A DNA stretch of 20,027 bases from CAZZBK01 sp964652155 (GTDB lineage: Bacteria; Planctomycetota; Planctomycetia; Pirellulales; PNKZ01): assembly GCA_964652155.1 (NCBI GenBank), contig CAZZBK010000115.1:1-20027 (forward strand), written 5' to 3'. This document shows, piece by piece, positions 8,181 to 14,440 of the stretch. The number at the start of each line of letters is the position of its first letter. Position 1 is the first letter of the stretch. The translations under genes were made by a program, and so were the position numbers. Under the pieces are notes generated by a model. That model was given only the letters and a program-made list of their open reading frames with translations. It did no database searches and had not been told where the DNA came from.

Positions 8181-8537
8181 TTAGGCTGTTTTGGGGTTCA
8201 ACGGCAAGACCTGAGCCAACAATTGCCCAAGGCAATCCACATACTGCTGCCACTCGACCGCCTGCTGCTGCAACCGACTCTTGCCGGCGGCAGTAAGCTC
8301 GTACCACTTGCGTCGTCGGCCGGTCGAGTCGTCCCAGCGGCAACGGACCAACTTGTCCCCCTCCAAACGATGCAACAACGGGTAGAGTGTGCCGGCTTGC
8401 ATATCGACCAAGCTGTCGCTGGCCTCGCGCAGCCGTTGTTGTATCGAGTAACCGTATTGCGGACCATCGGCCAAGATACTCAGGACCATCAAGTCCAGGC
8501 TGCCGCGGAGCAATTCAGAATTAAAGCGTTCGGCCAT
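8181..8537 (-). CDS. PadR family transcriptional regulator
   Basis: This is a 118-residue winged-helix repressor of the short PadR class (family length about 100-120). The family hallmark LLRGSLDLMVLSILADGPQYGYSI occupies residues about 9-32. It is followed by the wing region AGTLYPLLHRLEGDKLVRCRW (about 48-68) and GRRRKWYELTAAGKSRL (about 73-89), then a short dimerisation helix. The ATG at 8537 has GAGG (8548-8545 on this strand) seven bases upstream. It is the first gene of a probable operon with the HAAS-like membrane protein, an arrangement widespread for PadR. A promoter and inverted repeat just upstream suggest autoregulation. The inducing ligand is unknown. Confidence 0.92.
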   Translation of the reverse strand: MAERFNSELLRGSLDLMVLSILADGPQYGYSIQQRLREASDSLVDMQAGTLYPLLHRLEGDKLVRCRWDDSTGRRRKWYELTAAGKSRLQQQAVEWQQYVDCLGQLLAQVLPLNPKTA

Positions 8538-8544
8538 GCTTGAA

Positions 8545-8595
8545 CCTCACATACATCGCTTAACTATATATAGCCGGACGACCTATCGATGTCTA
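8545..8595 (-). promoter_or_regulatory. Predicted padR promoter with flanking inverted repeat
   Basis: Read on the minus strand, TAGACA (8595-8590) and TATATA (8572-8567) are separated by exactly 17 bases, a good sigma-70-like promoter, and GAGG follows at 8548-8545 before the padR ATG. An inverted repeat with arms ACATCG (8553-8558) and CGATGT (8587-8592) flanks the -10 box, and a 10-bp palindrome CTATATATAG covers it (8564-8573). PadR proteins often bind ATGT/ACAT half-sites over their own promoters, so these arms are candidate operator halves. This is motif reading only. Confidence 0.45.
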
Positions 8596-8618
8596 GCGAA
8601 TTATTTGACTTTTCCTAT

Positions 8619-9508
8619 AGGGCTAGCGCGCACTTTGGGCGAAATGGGTAGCTGACTGGCGCGCTGGAGGGCAGGTCGTTTAGCTGGTCTCCGTGCGACG
8701 CGAAGGGATCGCGTCGGGTTGAGCACGTGCGGCACGGAGGCGGGAGATGGCGGCAGCGAAGAGCTCGAGTCTGATGTCGATCGCGGAGCAGTTAGAGGAC
8801 TTGCCGGCCCCACGCTCCGACATCCATCGCGAGCACCTGCTGGTGCATGTGATCGTGATTTCGATTTGCGCGATCCTGGCAGGAGCTTACGGGCCAGCGG
8901 GCCATTGCCGCCAAGATCATCGACGCGGGGGGCGACCATGTGCTGCCGTTGAAAGGGAATCAACGTCAACTGCAACACGCAGTGATGGAGTTCTTCACCG
9001 ATCACCTGGAAGGCGATTTTGCGCGGGTGAAAGTCAGCCGTCTGGAGACTACGCAAACGCACCACGGACGAGTTGAGAAGCGATCGTACTTCCAAGTGAA
9101 CGCGCCCGCCGACTTGCCGGGCCGCGCGCGTTGGAAGGGACTCCGCACGCTGGGCTTGGTGATCCGCACGCGCGAAATCAACGGCCGCGAGACCAACGAT
9201 GTGCAGTGTTCGATCAGCAGCTTCAAACGCAACGTGAAGTTGTTCGCGAAGGCCACTCGTGGCCATTGGGGCATCGAGAATACGTGTCATTGGACGCTCG
9301 ATATGACCTTCCGCGAAGACGAGAATCGCACCCGCGATCGGCACGTCGGCGAGAACCTGGGCTGGCTTCGACGCTTCGTCTTGGGGCTGCTCAAACAACA
9401 CCCCAACACCCAAACCAGCCTCGCCATGAAACGTCGCCAAGTCGGCTGGTGCGTCTCATTCCTCTCCGAAGTCCTCTTCAACACAACGAGTTAGTGTGCG
9501 CTGGCCCT
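8619..9508 (+). mobile_element. ISAs1-family insertion sequence, internally deleted derivative
   Basis: This 890-bp element is bounded by imperfect terminal inverted repeats, AGGGCTAGCGCGCACT (8619-8634) and its counterpart AGTGTGCGCTGGCCCT (9493-9508), which match at 14 of 16 positions after reverse complementing. Between them lies a broken ISAs1-family transposase. Full ISAs1 elements are usually about 1.2-1.4 kb, so several hundred bases are missing. I see no target-site duplication in the flanking bases. The transposase stop codon lies in the right inverted repeat. The element sits between the padR promoter and the promoter of the zinc-related unit. It could be mobilised only in trans. 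Confidence 0.75.
8747..9494 (+). pseudogene. ISAs1-family transposase with internal deletion and frameshift
   Basis: The N-terminal piece runs in one frame from about 8747 (or ATG 8774, MSIAEQLEDLPAPR, the usual ISAs1 opening) to ICAILAGA at about 8886. Reading then continues in another frame from about 8886 (TGQRAIAAKIIDAGGDHVLPLKGNQ) to TAG at 9492-9494. In intact members these segments are separated by well over 100 residues that carry part of the catalytic DDE core, so the junction at about 8883-8891 marks a deletion. The C-terminal part is otherwise well kept: GHWGIENTCHWTLDMTFREDE, the conserved ISAs1 region with the catalytic Glu, and NLGWLRRFVLGLLK. Neither fragment should be active. 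Confidence 0.85.
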
Positions 9509-9579
9509 GGATAAATTGCAGCAGGCCCCTTTCAGTGATGCAACCGCGCGGACCAAGGCAGAGAAAAAGCCCGCCACGC

Positions 9580-9610
9580 TATTGCAATCAACTTGCATGT
9601 GCAATATCAT
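9580..9610 (+). promoter_or_regulatory. Predicted promoter and inverted-repeat operator of the zinc-related unit
   Basis: TTGCAA (9582-9587) and TATCAT (9605-9610) are separated by 17 bases and resemble a sigma-70 promoter (4/6 and 5/6 matches). Overlying it is an inverted repeat with 7-base arms, TATTGCA (9580-9586) and TGCAATA (9600-9606), 13 bases apart. Nested inside is TGCAA-N5-TTGCA (9583-9597). Such a site over a promoter is what a repressor operator looks like. Because a ZigA-type gene follows, a Zur/Fur-family repressor is a reasonable guess, but the motif is not one I can match to a known Zur box. Confidence 0.45.
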
Positions 9611-9635
9611 CGCGTTACCGTACTAGGAAATTCAC

Positions 9636-9648
9636 AAAGGAGGTGATC
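9636..9648 (+). promoter_or_regulatory. Exceptionally long Shine-Dalgarno sequence
   Basis: AAAGGAGGTGATC is a 13-base perfect complement of the 3' tail of 16S rRNA (GATCACCTCCTTT). Its GGAGG core ends six bases before the ATG at 9650, so it fixes that start and predicts very efficient initiation. Neighbouring genes have short or no Shine-Dalgarno sequences. Confidence 0.8.
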
Positions 9649-9649
9649 G

Positions 9650-10153
9650 ATGATCCGATGTCTCGCTTTTCTCACGGTTGTACAACTCCTGGGGTCGCGA
9701 GCGTTATGCGAGGAACCCGCTCGTCCGCTAAGAATCGTGTTGGCGCATGGAGCTGAAGCGAAACACTGGCTTTCCTGCTTGGGAAAGGACTGTGTGCGAG
9801 TGGAATCGCTCGTCCCTACCTCCACGAAAGGGGACGAATGGGCGGCTGCGGAGCGAAATGTTAGAGGAATCGATTTACCCGATGCGTTTGTTGCTTCTCC
9901 CGGTGTGGATGACCTTCTTCCCCGATTCTGGTCAGAACGGTTGCGCAACCAGGGGCCAATTGAAATGATCACCTTGGAATCCTCTTGGGTGGAGAATCGT
10001 CCAGATCATCACCGGCACCGCATACAGAAAGTGCATGGCCTGTTGGTCATGTTGTGCCCCGAAGCCAAGGAGATGCTGGACAAACGAATGCACGCTGAAC
10101 TGTTGCGTCGACAATACACGATCGAACGGAATGAGGCGATTGCAAGCCAGTAA
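9650..10153 (+). CDS. Short secreted ZnuA-like (zinc-binding lipocluster N-lobe) protein
   Basis: This 167-residue product has an N-terminal signal peptide (hydrophobic 4-15, cleavage near ALC|EE at about 20). It then resembles the N-terminal part of ZnuA/TroA-type metal-binding proteins: RIVLAHG, LGKDCVRVESLVP (44-56, compare GdxvxvxsLVPpG), RNVRGIDLPDAFVASPGVDDLLPRF (about 69-93, compare the 'dv..l..AdlvvxnG...e.wl' pattern), a His-rich loop DHHRHR (119-124), and HGLLVMLCPEAKEMLDKRM (129-147, compare PHxWLsPenak). ZnuA proteins have about 300 residues, so the C-terminal lobe is absent, and the histidine expected after SLVP is replaced by DEW. The family call is mine by pattern and is moderate. 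A ZigA-type gene follows 57 bases later. Confidence 0.5.
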   Translation: MIRCLAFLTVVQLLGSRALCEEPARPLRIVLAHGAEAKHWLSCLGKDCVRVESLVPTSTKGDEWAAAERNVRGIDLPDAFVASPGVDDLLPRFWSERLRNQGPIEMITLESSWVENRPDHHRHRIQKVHGLLVMLCPEAKEMLDKRMHAELLRRQYTIERNEAIASQ

Positions 10154-10188
10154 GGACGAATCGGATTTTAATTTCAATGACCATCTCA

Positions 10189-10204
10189 ACCTCCTTTCAG
10201 GTGA
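10189..10204 (+). promoter_or_regulatory. Leader of zigA-like gene with anti-Shine-Dalgarno-like run and ribosome binding site
   Basis: AGGTGA (10199-10204) is the likely ribosome binding site, six bases before the ATG at 10211. It is immediately preceded by ACCTCCTTT (10189-10197), a perfect complement of the Shine-Dalgarno sequence of the upstream gene (AAAGGAGGT, 9636-9644). ACCT and AGGT can also pair locally over a six-base loop, which could partly hide this site. A regulatory role is speculative. Confidence 0.35.
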
Positions 10205-10210
10205 ACGAGC

Positions 10211-11473
10211 ATGACAGCAAACTTTTCCTCAATAAACCGCGCGAAGCGCAAGCGAAAAAAGCTGCCTGTTACCGTACTTTCAGGTTTTCTGGGTGCTGGG
10301 AAAACGACACTTCTGAATTACGTCCTTTCTAATCGAGAGGGGTTGCGGGTTGCGGTCATCGTGAACGACATGAGCGAAGTCAACGTCGACGCCCGATTAG
10401 TGAAAAATGGCTCGGCCAAATTGAGTCGCGTGGACGAGCAAATCGTCGAGTTCAGCAATGGGTGCATCTGTTGCACGCTTCGGGAAGATTTACTCAAAGA
10501 AGTAGGACGGCTTGCACGTCAGAGCAAATTCGACTACTTGCTGATTGAGTCGACCGGCATTTCCGAACCGTTGCCCGTCGCGGAAACATTTACATTCACC
10601 GACGAGGAAGGCGAAAGCCTGGGCAACGTAGCGCGTCTCGACACACTCGTCACGGCAGTTGACGCCGTGAACTTTCGAGCCGACTATGATTCGATCGACG
10701 ATCTTCATCAGCGAGGCATTGCCTTGAATGAGGAAGACGATCGCGACGTGGTGCAATTACTGCTCGATCAGGTGGAGTTCGCCAACGTCCTGGCCATCAC
10801 GAAATGCGACCTTGTGGATGAGCAACGGCTGGGCGAATTGGAATCGCTTTTACGGCTCTTGAATCCCACGGCGCGAATTGTCCGCGCGATTAAAGGGGCA
10901 GTCCCACTCGACGAAGTGCTCGACACCGAGCGATTTAGCGAAGACTGGGCTGCTGAGCACCGCAATTGGCTAGTCGTTGAACGCGGCAACGAGATCACCG
11001 AGACCGAAGAGTACGGTTTTGGCAGTATGGTCTTCAGAGCGCGGCGACCATTTCATGCAGCTCGGCTCATGCAATTGGTTGAAGGCGACGGATTAGAGGG
11101 CGTCATTCGGTCCAAGGGTGTCATCTGGCTGGCGACGCGACACGACCGTGCTGGCGAATGGTCACATGCTGGGCGTGTGTTCTCGTTGCACCCCGCCGGA
11201 ATGTGGGCGGCGTCAGCGCCGCGCGAGGGTTGGCCAGACGATCCTGAACTCCTTGCGGAGATAGAGGAATCCTGGATGGAGCCGTGGGGAGATCGGCGGA
11301 TAGAGCTGGTGCTCATCGGTCAGCACCTCGATCAAGAACAGATCAAGGCATCGCTTAACGAGTGCCTCCTCACCGATGAGGAATTGGCCGCCGGTCCGGC
11401 AGTTTGGGATGCGTGGGACGACCCGTTCAGCGCTTGGAATGATAGCGACGCATTGGCTGAAGAAGGTGAATAG
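10211..11473 (+). CDS. zigA: ZigA/YciC-type zinc metallochaperone GTPase (COG0523, CobW family)
   Basis: COG0523 GTPases of this branch are induced by zinc starvation and are thought to hand zinc to client enzymes in the cytoplasm. The 420-residue product shows LSGFLGAGKTTLLN (Walker A, about 23-36), a VNDMSEVNVDA segment typical of the branch, the zinc-binding GCICCTLREDLL with C85-x-C87-C88, ESTGISEP (113-120), TKCD (197-200, in place of NKxD), and the C-terminal domain with ETEEYGFGSMVFRARRPFH, the branch-specific GVIWLATRHD segment, and the ending LNECLLTDEELA. It follows the ZnuA-like gene by 57 bases and probably shares its promoter. The symbol reflects the subfamily. The acidic C-terminal tail (DAWDDPFSAWNDSDALAEEGE) is not diagnostic. 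Confidence 0.88.
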   Translation: MTANFSSINRAKRKRKKLPVTVLSGFLGAGKTTLLNYVLSNREGLRVAVIVNDMSEVNVDARLVKNGSAKLSRVDEQIVEFSNGCICCTLREDLLKEVGRLARQSKFDYLLIESTGISEPLPVAETFTFTDEEGESLGNVARLDTLVTAVDAVNFRADYDSIDDLHQRGIALNEEDDRDVVQLLLDQVEFANVLAITKCDLVDEQRLGELESLLRLLNPTARIVRAIKGAVPLDEVLDTERFSEDWAAEHRNWLVVERGNEITETEEYGFGSMVFRARRPFHAARLMQLVEGDGLEGVIRSKGVIWLATRHDRAGEWSHAGRVFSLHPAGMWAASAPREGWPDDPELLAEIEESWMEPWGDRRIELVLIGQHLDQEQIKASLNECLLTDEELAAGPAVWDAWDDPFSAWNDSDALAEEGE

Positions 11474-11505
11474 TGGCAATGCGCGACTGGTAAAATAAAA
11501 AGGGG

Positions 11506-11563
11506 TAAAATCAAAAGGGACGGGAGTCATATTATAAAATCAAAAGGGACGGGAGTCATATTA
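11506..11563 (+). repeat. Perfect tandem duplication of a 29-bp unit
   Basis: Two identical 29-bp copies lie head to tail (11506-11534 and 11535-11563). Each begins TAAAATCAAAAGGG and ends GGGAGTCATATTA. A partial, degenerate copy (TAAAATAAAAAGGGG, 11491-11505) precedes them. They lie just after the zigA-like gene, and the second copy forms the left arm of a strong hairpin. There is no spacer between copies, so this is not a CRISPR array. Confidence 0.95.
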
Positions 11564-11581
11564 AACGATTCCCGTCCCTTT
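11543..11581 (+). terminator. Strong hairpin downstream of the zigA-like gene, REP-like or terminator
   Basis: AAAGGGACGGGA (11543-11554) pairs perfectly with TCCCGTCCCTTT (11570-11581). Three more pairs, one of them G-T, extend the stem to 15 bp with a nine-base loop. The right arm is followed by TATTATT. It could terminate transcription of the upstream unit. The GGGACGGGAGT motif also resembles palindromes linked to REP-associated Y1 transposases, from general knowledge. The first tandem copy supplies an alternative left arm. Confidence 0.55.
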
Positions 11582-11874
11582 ATTATTCGCCCATTTATAA
11601 TTACCCGACGAACGGGCGATCGGCTCGATCGATGGGTCCCCCTGGCTTCATGGACGCGGAGACCTCGATAGGATGGTTATTTCGAGCGTCTAACAAAATG
11701 GCAGCAGAGAGGGAGGCCGTCCCATTTTTCTGGGCGGCCCTCGTAAAATAGGACCGTCCCCAGCCATCTTGATAGATGCTTTTAATCGTCGAGAGTTGAT
11801 GCGTCGCGCCAAGGGGGCTACACTCATGGCTCAGCGTTGCCGCTTATGTCTTGCCCACCGCCGGAGACTCGATC

Positions 11875-12870
11875 ATGCGTTCGTTCGGTTTTGTCCTGCT
11901 CGTTGCCGCTTTGTTTGCCTCAAAAGCCATTGGCGCCGAACCGGCTAAAAAGCTCCGCGTTGGTCTGATCGGGCTCGATACATCGCATGTGGTCGCGTTC
12001 ACCAAGGCGATCAAGAATCCGAAATACGATGAGCTGAAAGGGCTCGACGTCGTCGCGGCATTTCCCGGAGGGAGCCCCGACATCCCGGCCAGCGCCGATC
12101 GACTCGAAGGCTTCACGAAGACGCTCCGGGAGTTGGGCGTCGAGATCGTCGACTCGATCGACGCGTTGCTTCCCAAGGTCGATGCCGTGATGCTGGAGAG
12201 CGTTGACGGTCGCCCGCACTTGGCGCAGGCCAAGCCGGTGATCGCCGCGAAGAAGCCGCTGTTCATTGACAAGCCGATGGCCGCCTCGTTGGCCGACGTG
12301 CTCGAAATATTCCGGCTGGCCAAGGCGAACAACGTGCCGGTGTTTTCCAGTTCGTCGTTGCGTTTCAGCCCGGGCATTATTGGCATGCGCAACGATCCCA
12401 AGATTGGCGAGGTGCGTGGCTGCGACGCCTACAGCCCGTGCTCGCTCGAACCGCATCACCCGGACCTATTTTGGTACGGTGTCCACGGGGTCGAGACGCT
12501 GTACACGATCATGGGAGCGGGCTGCACGACAGTCACGCGCGCAACCACGCCCGAGACCGACGTGGTGACCGGCACGTGGCGCGACGGGCGGATTGGCACT
12601 TATCGCGGTTTGCGAGGCAAGAGCGGCTATGGCGCGACCGTATTCGGGACCAAGGGGATTGGGCCGAGCGGGTCGTACGGCGGCTACGAGCCGTTGTTGG
12701 TCGAGGTGGCCAAGTTCTTTATCAGCGGCAAGTCACCCATCGCCGAGGAAGAAACGATCGAGCTGTTTGCGTTCATGGAAGCGGCCGACGAGAGCAAGCG
12801 GCAAGGCGGCGCGCCGGTGAGCATCGAGAGCGTGATCGCCAAAGCCAAGTCGCGTGGGTCGACGCCGTAA
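11875..12870 (+). CDS. Gfo/Idh/MocA-family oxidoreductase-like protein with signal peptide
   Basis: This 331-residue product begins with a signal peptide (FVLLVAALFASKAIGA, residues 6-21), followed by a Gfo/Idh/MocA-like fold, usually NAD(P)-dependent sugar or inositol dehydrogenases. RVGLIGLDTSHVVAFTKAI (about 28-46) is the first beta-alpha unit; it keeps only part of the GxGxxG nucleotide-binding motif. LFIDKPMAASLADV contains DKP (132-134), equivalent to the EKP motif, and a SSSLRFSPGI segment follows. The C-terminal part has HPDLFWYGVHGVETLYTIMG (HGVE-type region). The ATG at 11875 has GGAG eight bases upstream; a TTG at 11851 is less likely and would precede the signal peptide. Substrate unknown. 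Exported members are common in planctomycetes. Confidence 0.85.
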   Translation: MRSFGFVLLVAALFASKAIGAEPAKKLRVGLIGLDTSHVVAFTKAIKNPKYDELKGLDVVAAFPGGSPDIPASADRLEGFTKTLRELGVEIVDSIDALLPKVDAVMLESVDGRPHLAQAKPVIAAKKPLFIDKPMAASLADVLEIFRLAKANNVPVFSSSSLRFSPGIIGMRNDPKIGEVRGCDAYSPCSLEPHHPDLFWYGVHGVETLYTIMGAGCTTVTRATTPETDVVTGTWRDGRIGTYRGLRGKSGYGATVFGTKGIGPSGSYGGYEPLLVEVAKFFISGKSPIAEEETIELFAFMEAADESKRQGGAPVSIESVIAKAKSRGSTP

Positions 12871-12937
12871 CGCTTAGGCACCGCGCAGGCGAGTTGCTAC
12901 CACTTCCGAGCACGCTGAGCATTCAGGTGCAGACGGC

Positions 12938-13897
12938 TTAGATCTGGTAGTTGACGTCGCCGTCGATCAGGTCTTTCTGATCGGCCTTGTAGCGGAGCTT
13001 GGGTTTTTCGAGCACGACGGTTGTGTGCGGTTCGACGCTGCGCGTAATCCAGACACTCGACCCGATGACCGAGTCGTGACCGACGACCGTGTTGCCGCCG
13101 AGGATAGTGGCGTTGGCGTAAATGACGACTCGATCTTCGATGGTCGGATGTCGTTTTTGGCCGCGGACGAGGTTTCCATCGCCATCGGTCGCGAAGCTTA
13201 GCGCGCCGAGCGTGACACCTTGGTACAGTTTGACATGCTGGCCGATCTCGCACGTCTGACCGACGACAACCCCCGTGCCGTGGTCGATAAAAAAGTATCC
13301 ACCAATTTGTGCGCCCGGATGAATATCGATGCCGGTCTTGCTGTGTGCCCACTCGGTCATCATCCGTGGGATGAGCGGAATATCGAGTTCGTACAATACA
13401 TGGGCGAGTCGATAAACCGTGATTGCCTCTAAACCCGGGTAGCAGAACACGATTTCGTCGGGTGTGCGGACGGCCGGGTCGCCATCGAACGCGGCTTGCA
13501 CATCGGTGGCCAACACGCGCCGCAGGTTGGGCAATTGTTCGAGAAAGCTGATGGCCTTGGCCTGGCCGAGGGCCTCGAAGTCTTCTTCCTCGTGGCGGCC
13601 TCGCGTGATCCCCGCCTCGTGACGCAGGGCGCGGGCAATTTGCTCCGTCAGCTTGTCGTGCAGCCGATCGACCAAATCGCCCACATGATACTCGACATTG
13701 CCGCTGTGCAACTTCTCTCGACGGCGATAGCCGGGAAACAGAATCTCGCGAAGGTCGTCAATAATGCTCACGACCAGATCGTAATTCGGCAGCGGGCAGT
13801 GCCCGAGGTGATTGATCGTCGTCAGCTCGTGATAGGTTTCGACGATCCGGCGCGTGAGTTCGGGAAGCTCTTCTTTTTTGCGGAAATCGGTGGCCAT
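12938..13897 (-). CDS. cysE: Serine O-acetyltransferase (EpsC/CysE type)
   Basis: This enzyme transfers acetyl from acetyl-CoA to L-serine, the first step of cysteine synthesis, in the cytoplasm. The 319-residue product has a helical N-terminal part (about 1-185) containing DPAVRTPDEIVFCYPGLEAI, then a left-handed beta-helix with HSKTGIDIHPGAQIGG (185-200), the active-site IDHGTGVVVGQT (204-215, H206) and KLYQGVTLGALSF (223-235), followed by further hexapeptide turns (ANATILGGNTVVGHDSVIGS). ATG 13897 is chosen because upstream codons in the frame look non-coding (Pro/Arg/Cys-rich). The length is nearer the planctomycete and Bacteroidetes EpsC type than E. coli CysE (273). It converges on the Gfo/Idh gene across 67 bases. 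Confidence 0.9.
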   Translation of the reverse strand: MATDFRKKEELPELTRRIVETYHELTTINHLGHCPLPNYDLVVSIIDDLREILFPGYRRREKLHSGNVEYHVGDLVDRLHDKLTEQIARALRHEAGITRGRHEEEDFEALGQAKAISFLEQLPNLRRVLATDVQAAFDGDPAVRTPDEIVFCYPGLEAITVYRLAHVLYELDIPLIPRMMTEWAHSKTGIDIHPGAQIGGYFFIDHGTGVVVGQTCEIGQHVKLYQGVTLGALSFATDGDGNLVRGQKRHPTIEDRVVIYANATILGGNTVVGHDSVIGSSVWITRSVEPHTTVVLEKPKLRYKADQKDLIDGDVNYQI

Positions 13898-14017
13898 CGA
13901 TCGGTTTGCCCGACGCCGCGGGGCGTCAAGCTTCTCCGTGTTGGGGGCAAAATGAGGTCTTTCGTTCGCAGCGACACAACCGCTTTGCGTCGACGAACTG
14001 CCGCGCGCCAAGCGCTC

Positions 14018-14032
14018 AGCCCGTGACGGGCT
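14018..14032. repeat. REP-like palindrome AGCCCG-TGA-CGGGCT
   Basis: AGCCCG (14018-14023) and CGGGCT (14027-14032) form a perfect 6-bp stem around TGA, followed by a partial echo GACGGGC (14034-14040). Short GC-rich palindromes with this core are, to my recollection, dispersed in planctomycete genomes. Only one copy is seen in the window. Confidence 0.4.
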
Positions 14033-14440
14033 AGACGGGCCAACAACACAGGCAGCCGGAGCAATCGGCGGCGGTCCACAGCGCCCAACGCTGTTGGCGA
14101 TGAGCGGCCACGGTCGCAAGGGTTGGCAACATTGCCCACATGGCGGCTTCAAACCTCATCGAACTTGAGTCACACGAGCCACACTCACTGCATGCGCTCA
14201 TCGTAGGGAGCGCCATCACCACAATCAAGCTTCCTGTTAATCACTTCGGTCTACAGCGTGGCGTGAGTTTACCGAAAATACCTGGCTCACCACCCGAGCG
14301 GCGGAGCCACGCGACTAGCATGCCGGTGCTAGCGGTCGTCGATCGACCGTCGCTGCGCCGGTACCACTCTCGCAGCTTGCTTGAACTGTCGTCAGGCGAC
14401 CGAGAGCGCTCGCAGGCCATTCGTTTCTGGTGATTTACTC

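Larger units (their letters stand above)
11474..11874. other. 401-base intergenic region rich in repeats and hairpins
   Basis: I see no credible gene here. Beyond the tandem 29-bp repeat and its hairpin there is CCCGACGAACGGG (11604-11616, a small stem with an ACGAA loop) and a second imperfect hairpin at 11709-11742. In that second hairpin, CCCA/TGGG close a TTTTTC loop and GGCC pairs with GGCC below a small internal loop. A related motif GGACCGTCCCC follows at 11751-11761. The ribosome binding site of the next gene, GGAG, is at 11863-11866. Confidence 0.7.

Noticed and set aside
9636..9648. 3' end of a 16S rRNA gene on the minus strand
   Set aside because: The match stops at GATCACCTCCTTT; the bases before it do not match the conserved 16S sequence, and the position fits a ribosome binding site on the + strand.
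11506..11563. CRISPR array
   Set aside because: The two 29-bp copies touch with no spacer, and no cas gene is present.
13496..14026. Open frame of 176 codons on the + strand opposite cysE
   Set aside because: Mirrors cysE codons; no ribosome binding site or recognisable family.
14031..14228. Cysteine-rich 65-residue open frame on the minus strand (CSECGSCDSS, CSGCLCC)
   Set aside because: The clustered cysteines attracted attention, but there is no ribosome binding site or paired-cysteine pattern of a known small protein, and it contains the REP-like palindrome edge.
14140..14433. Possible 97-residue gene on the + strand in the region upstream of cysE
   Set aside because: No ribosome binding site, no family resemblance, and composition not unlike random translation.
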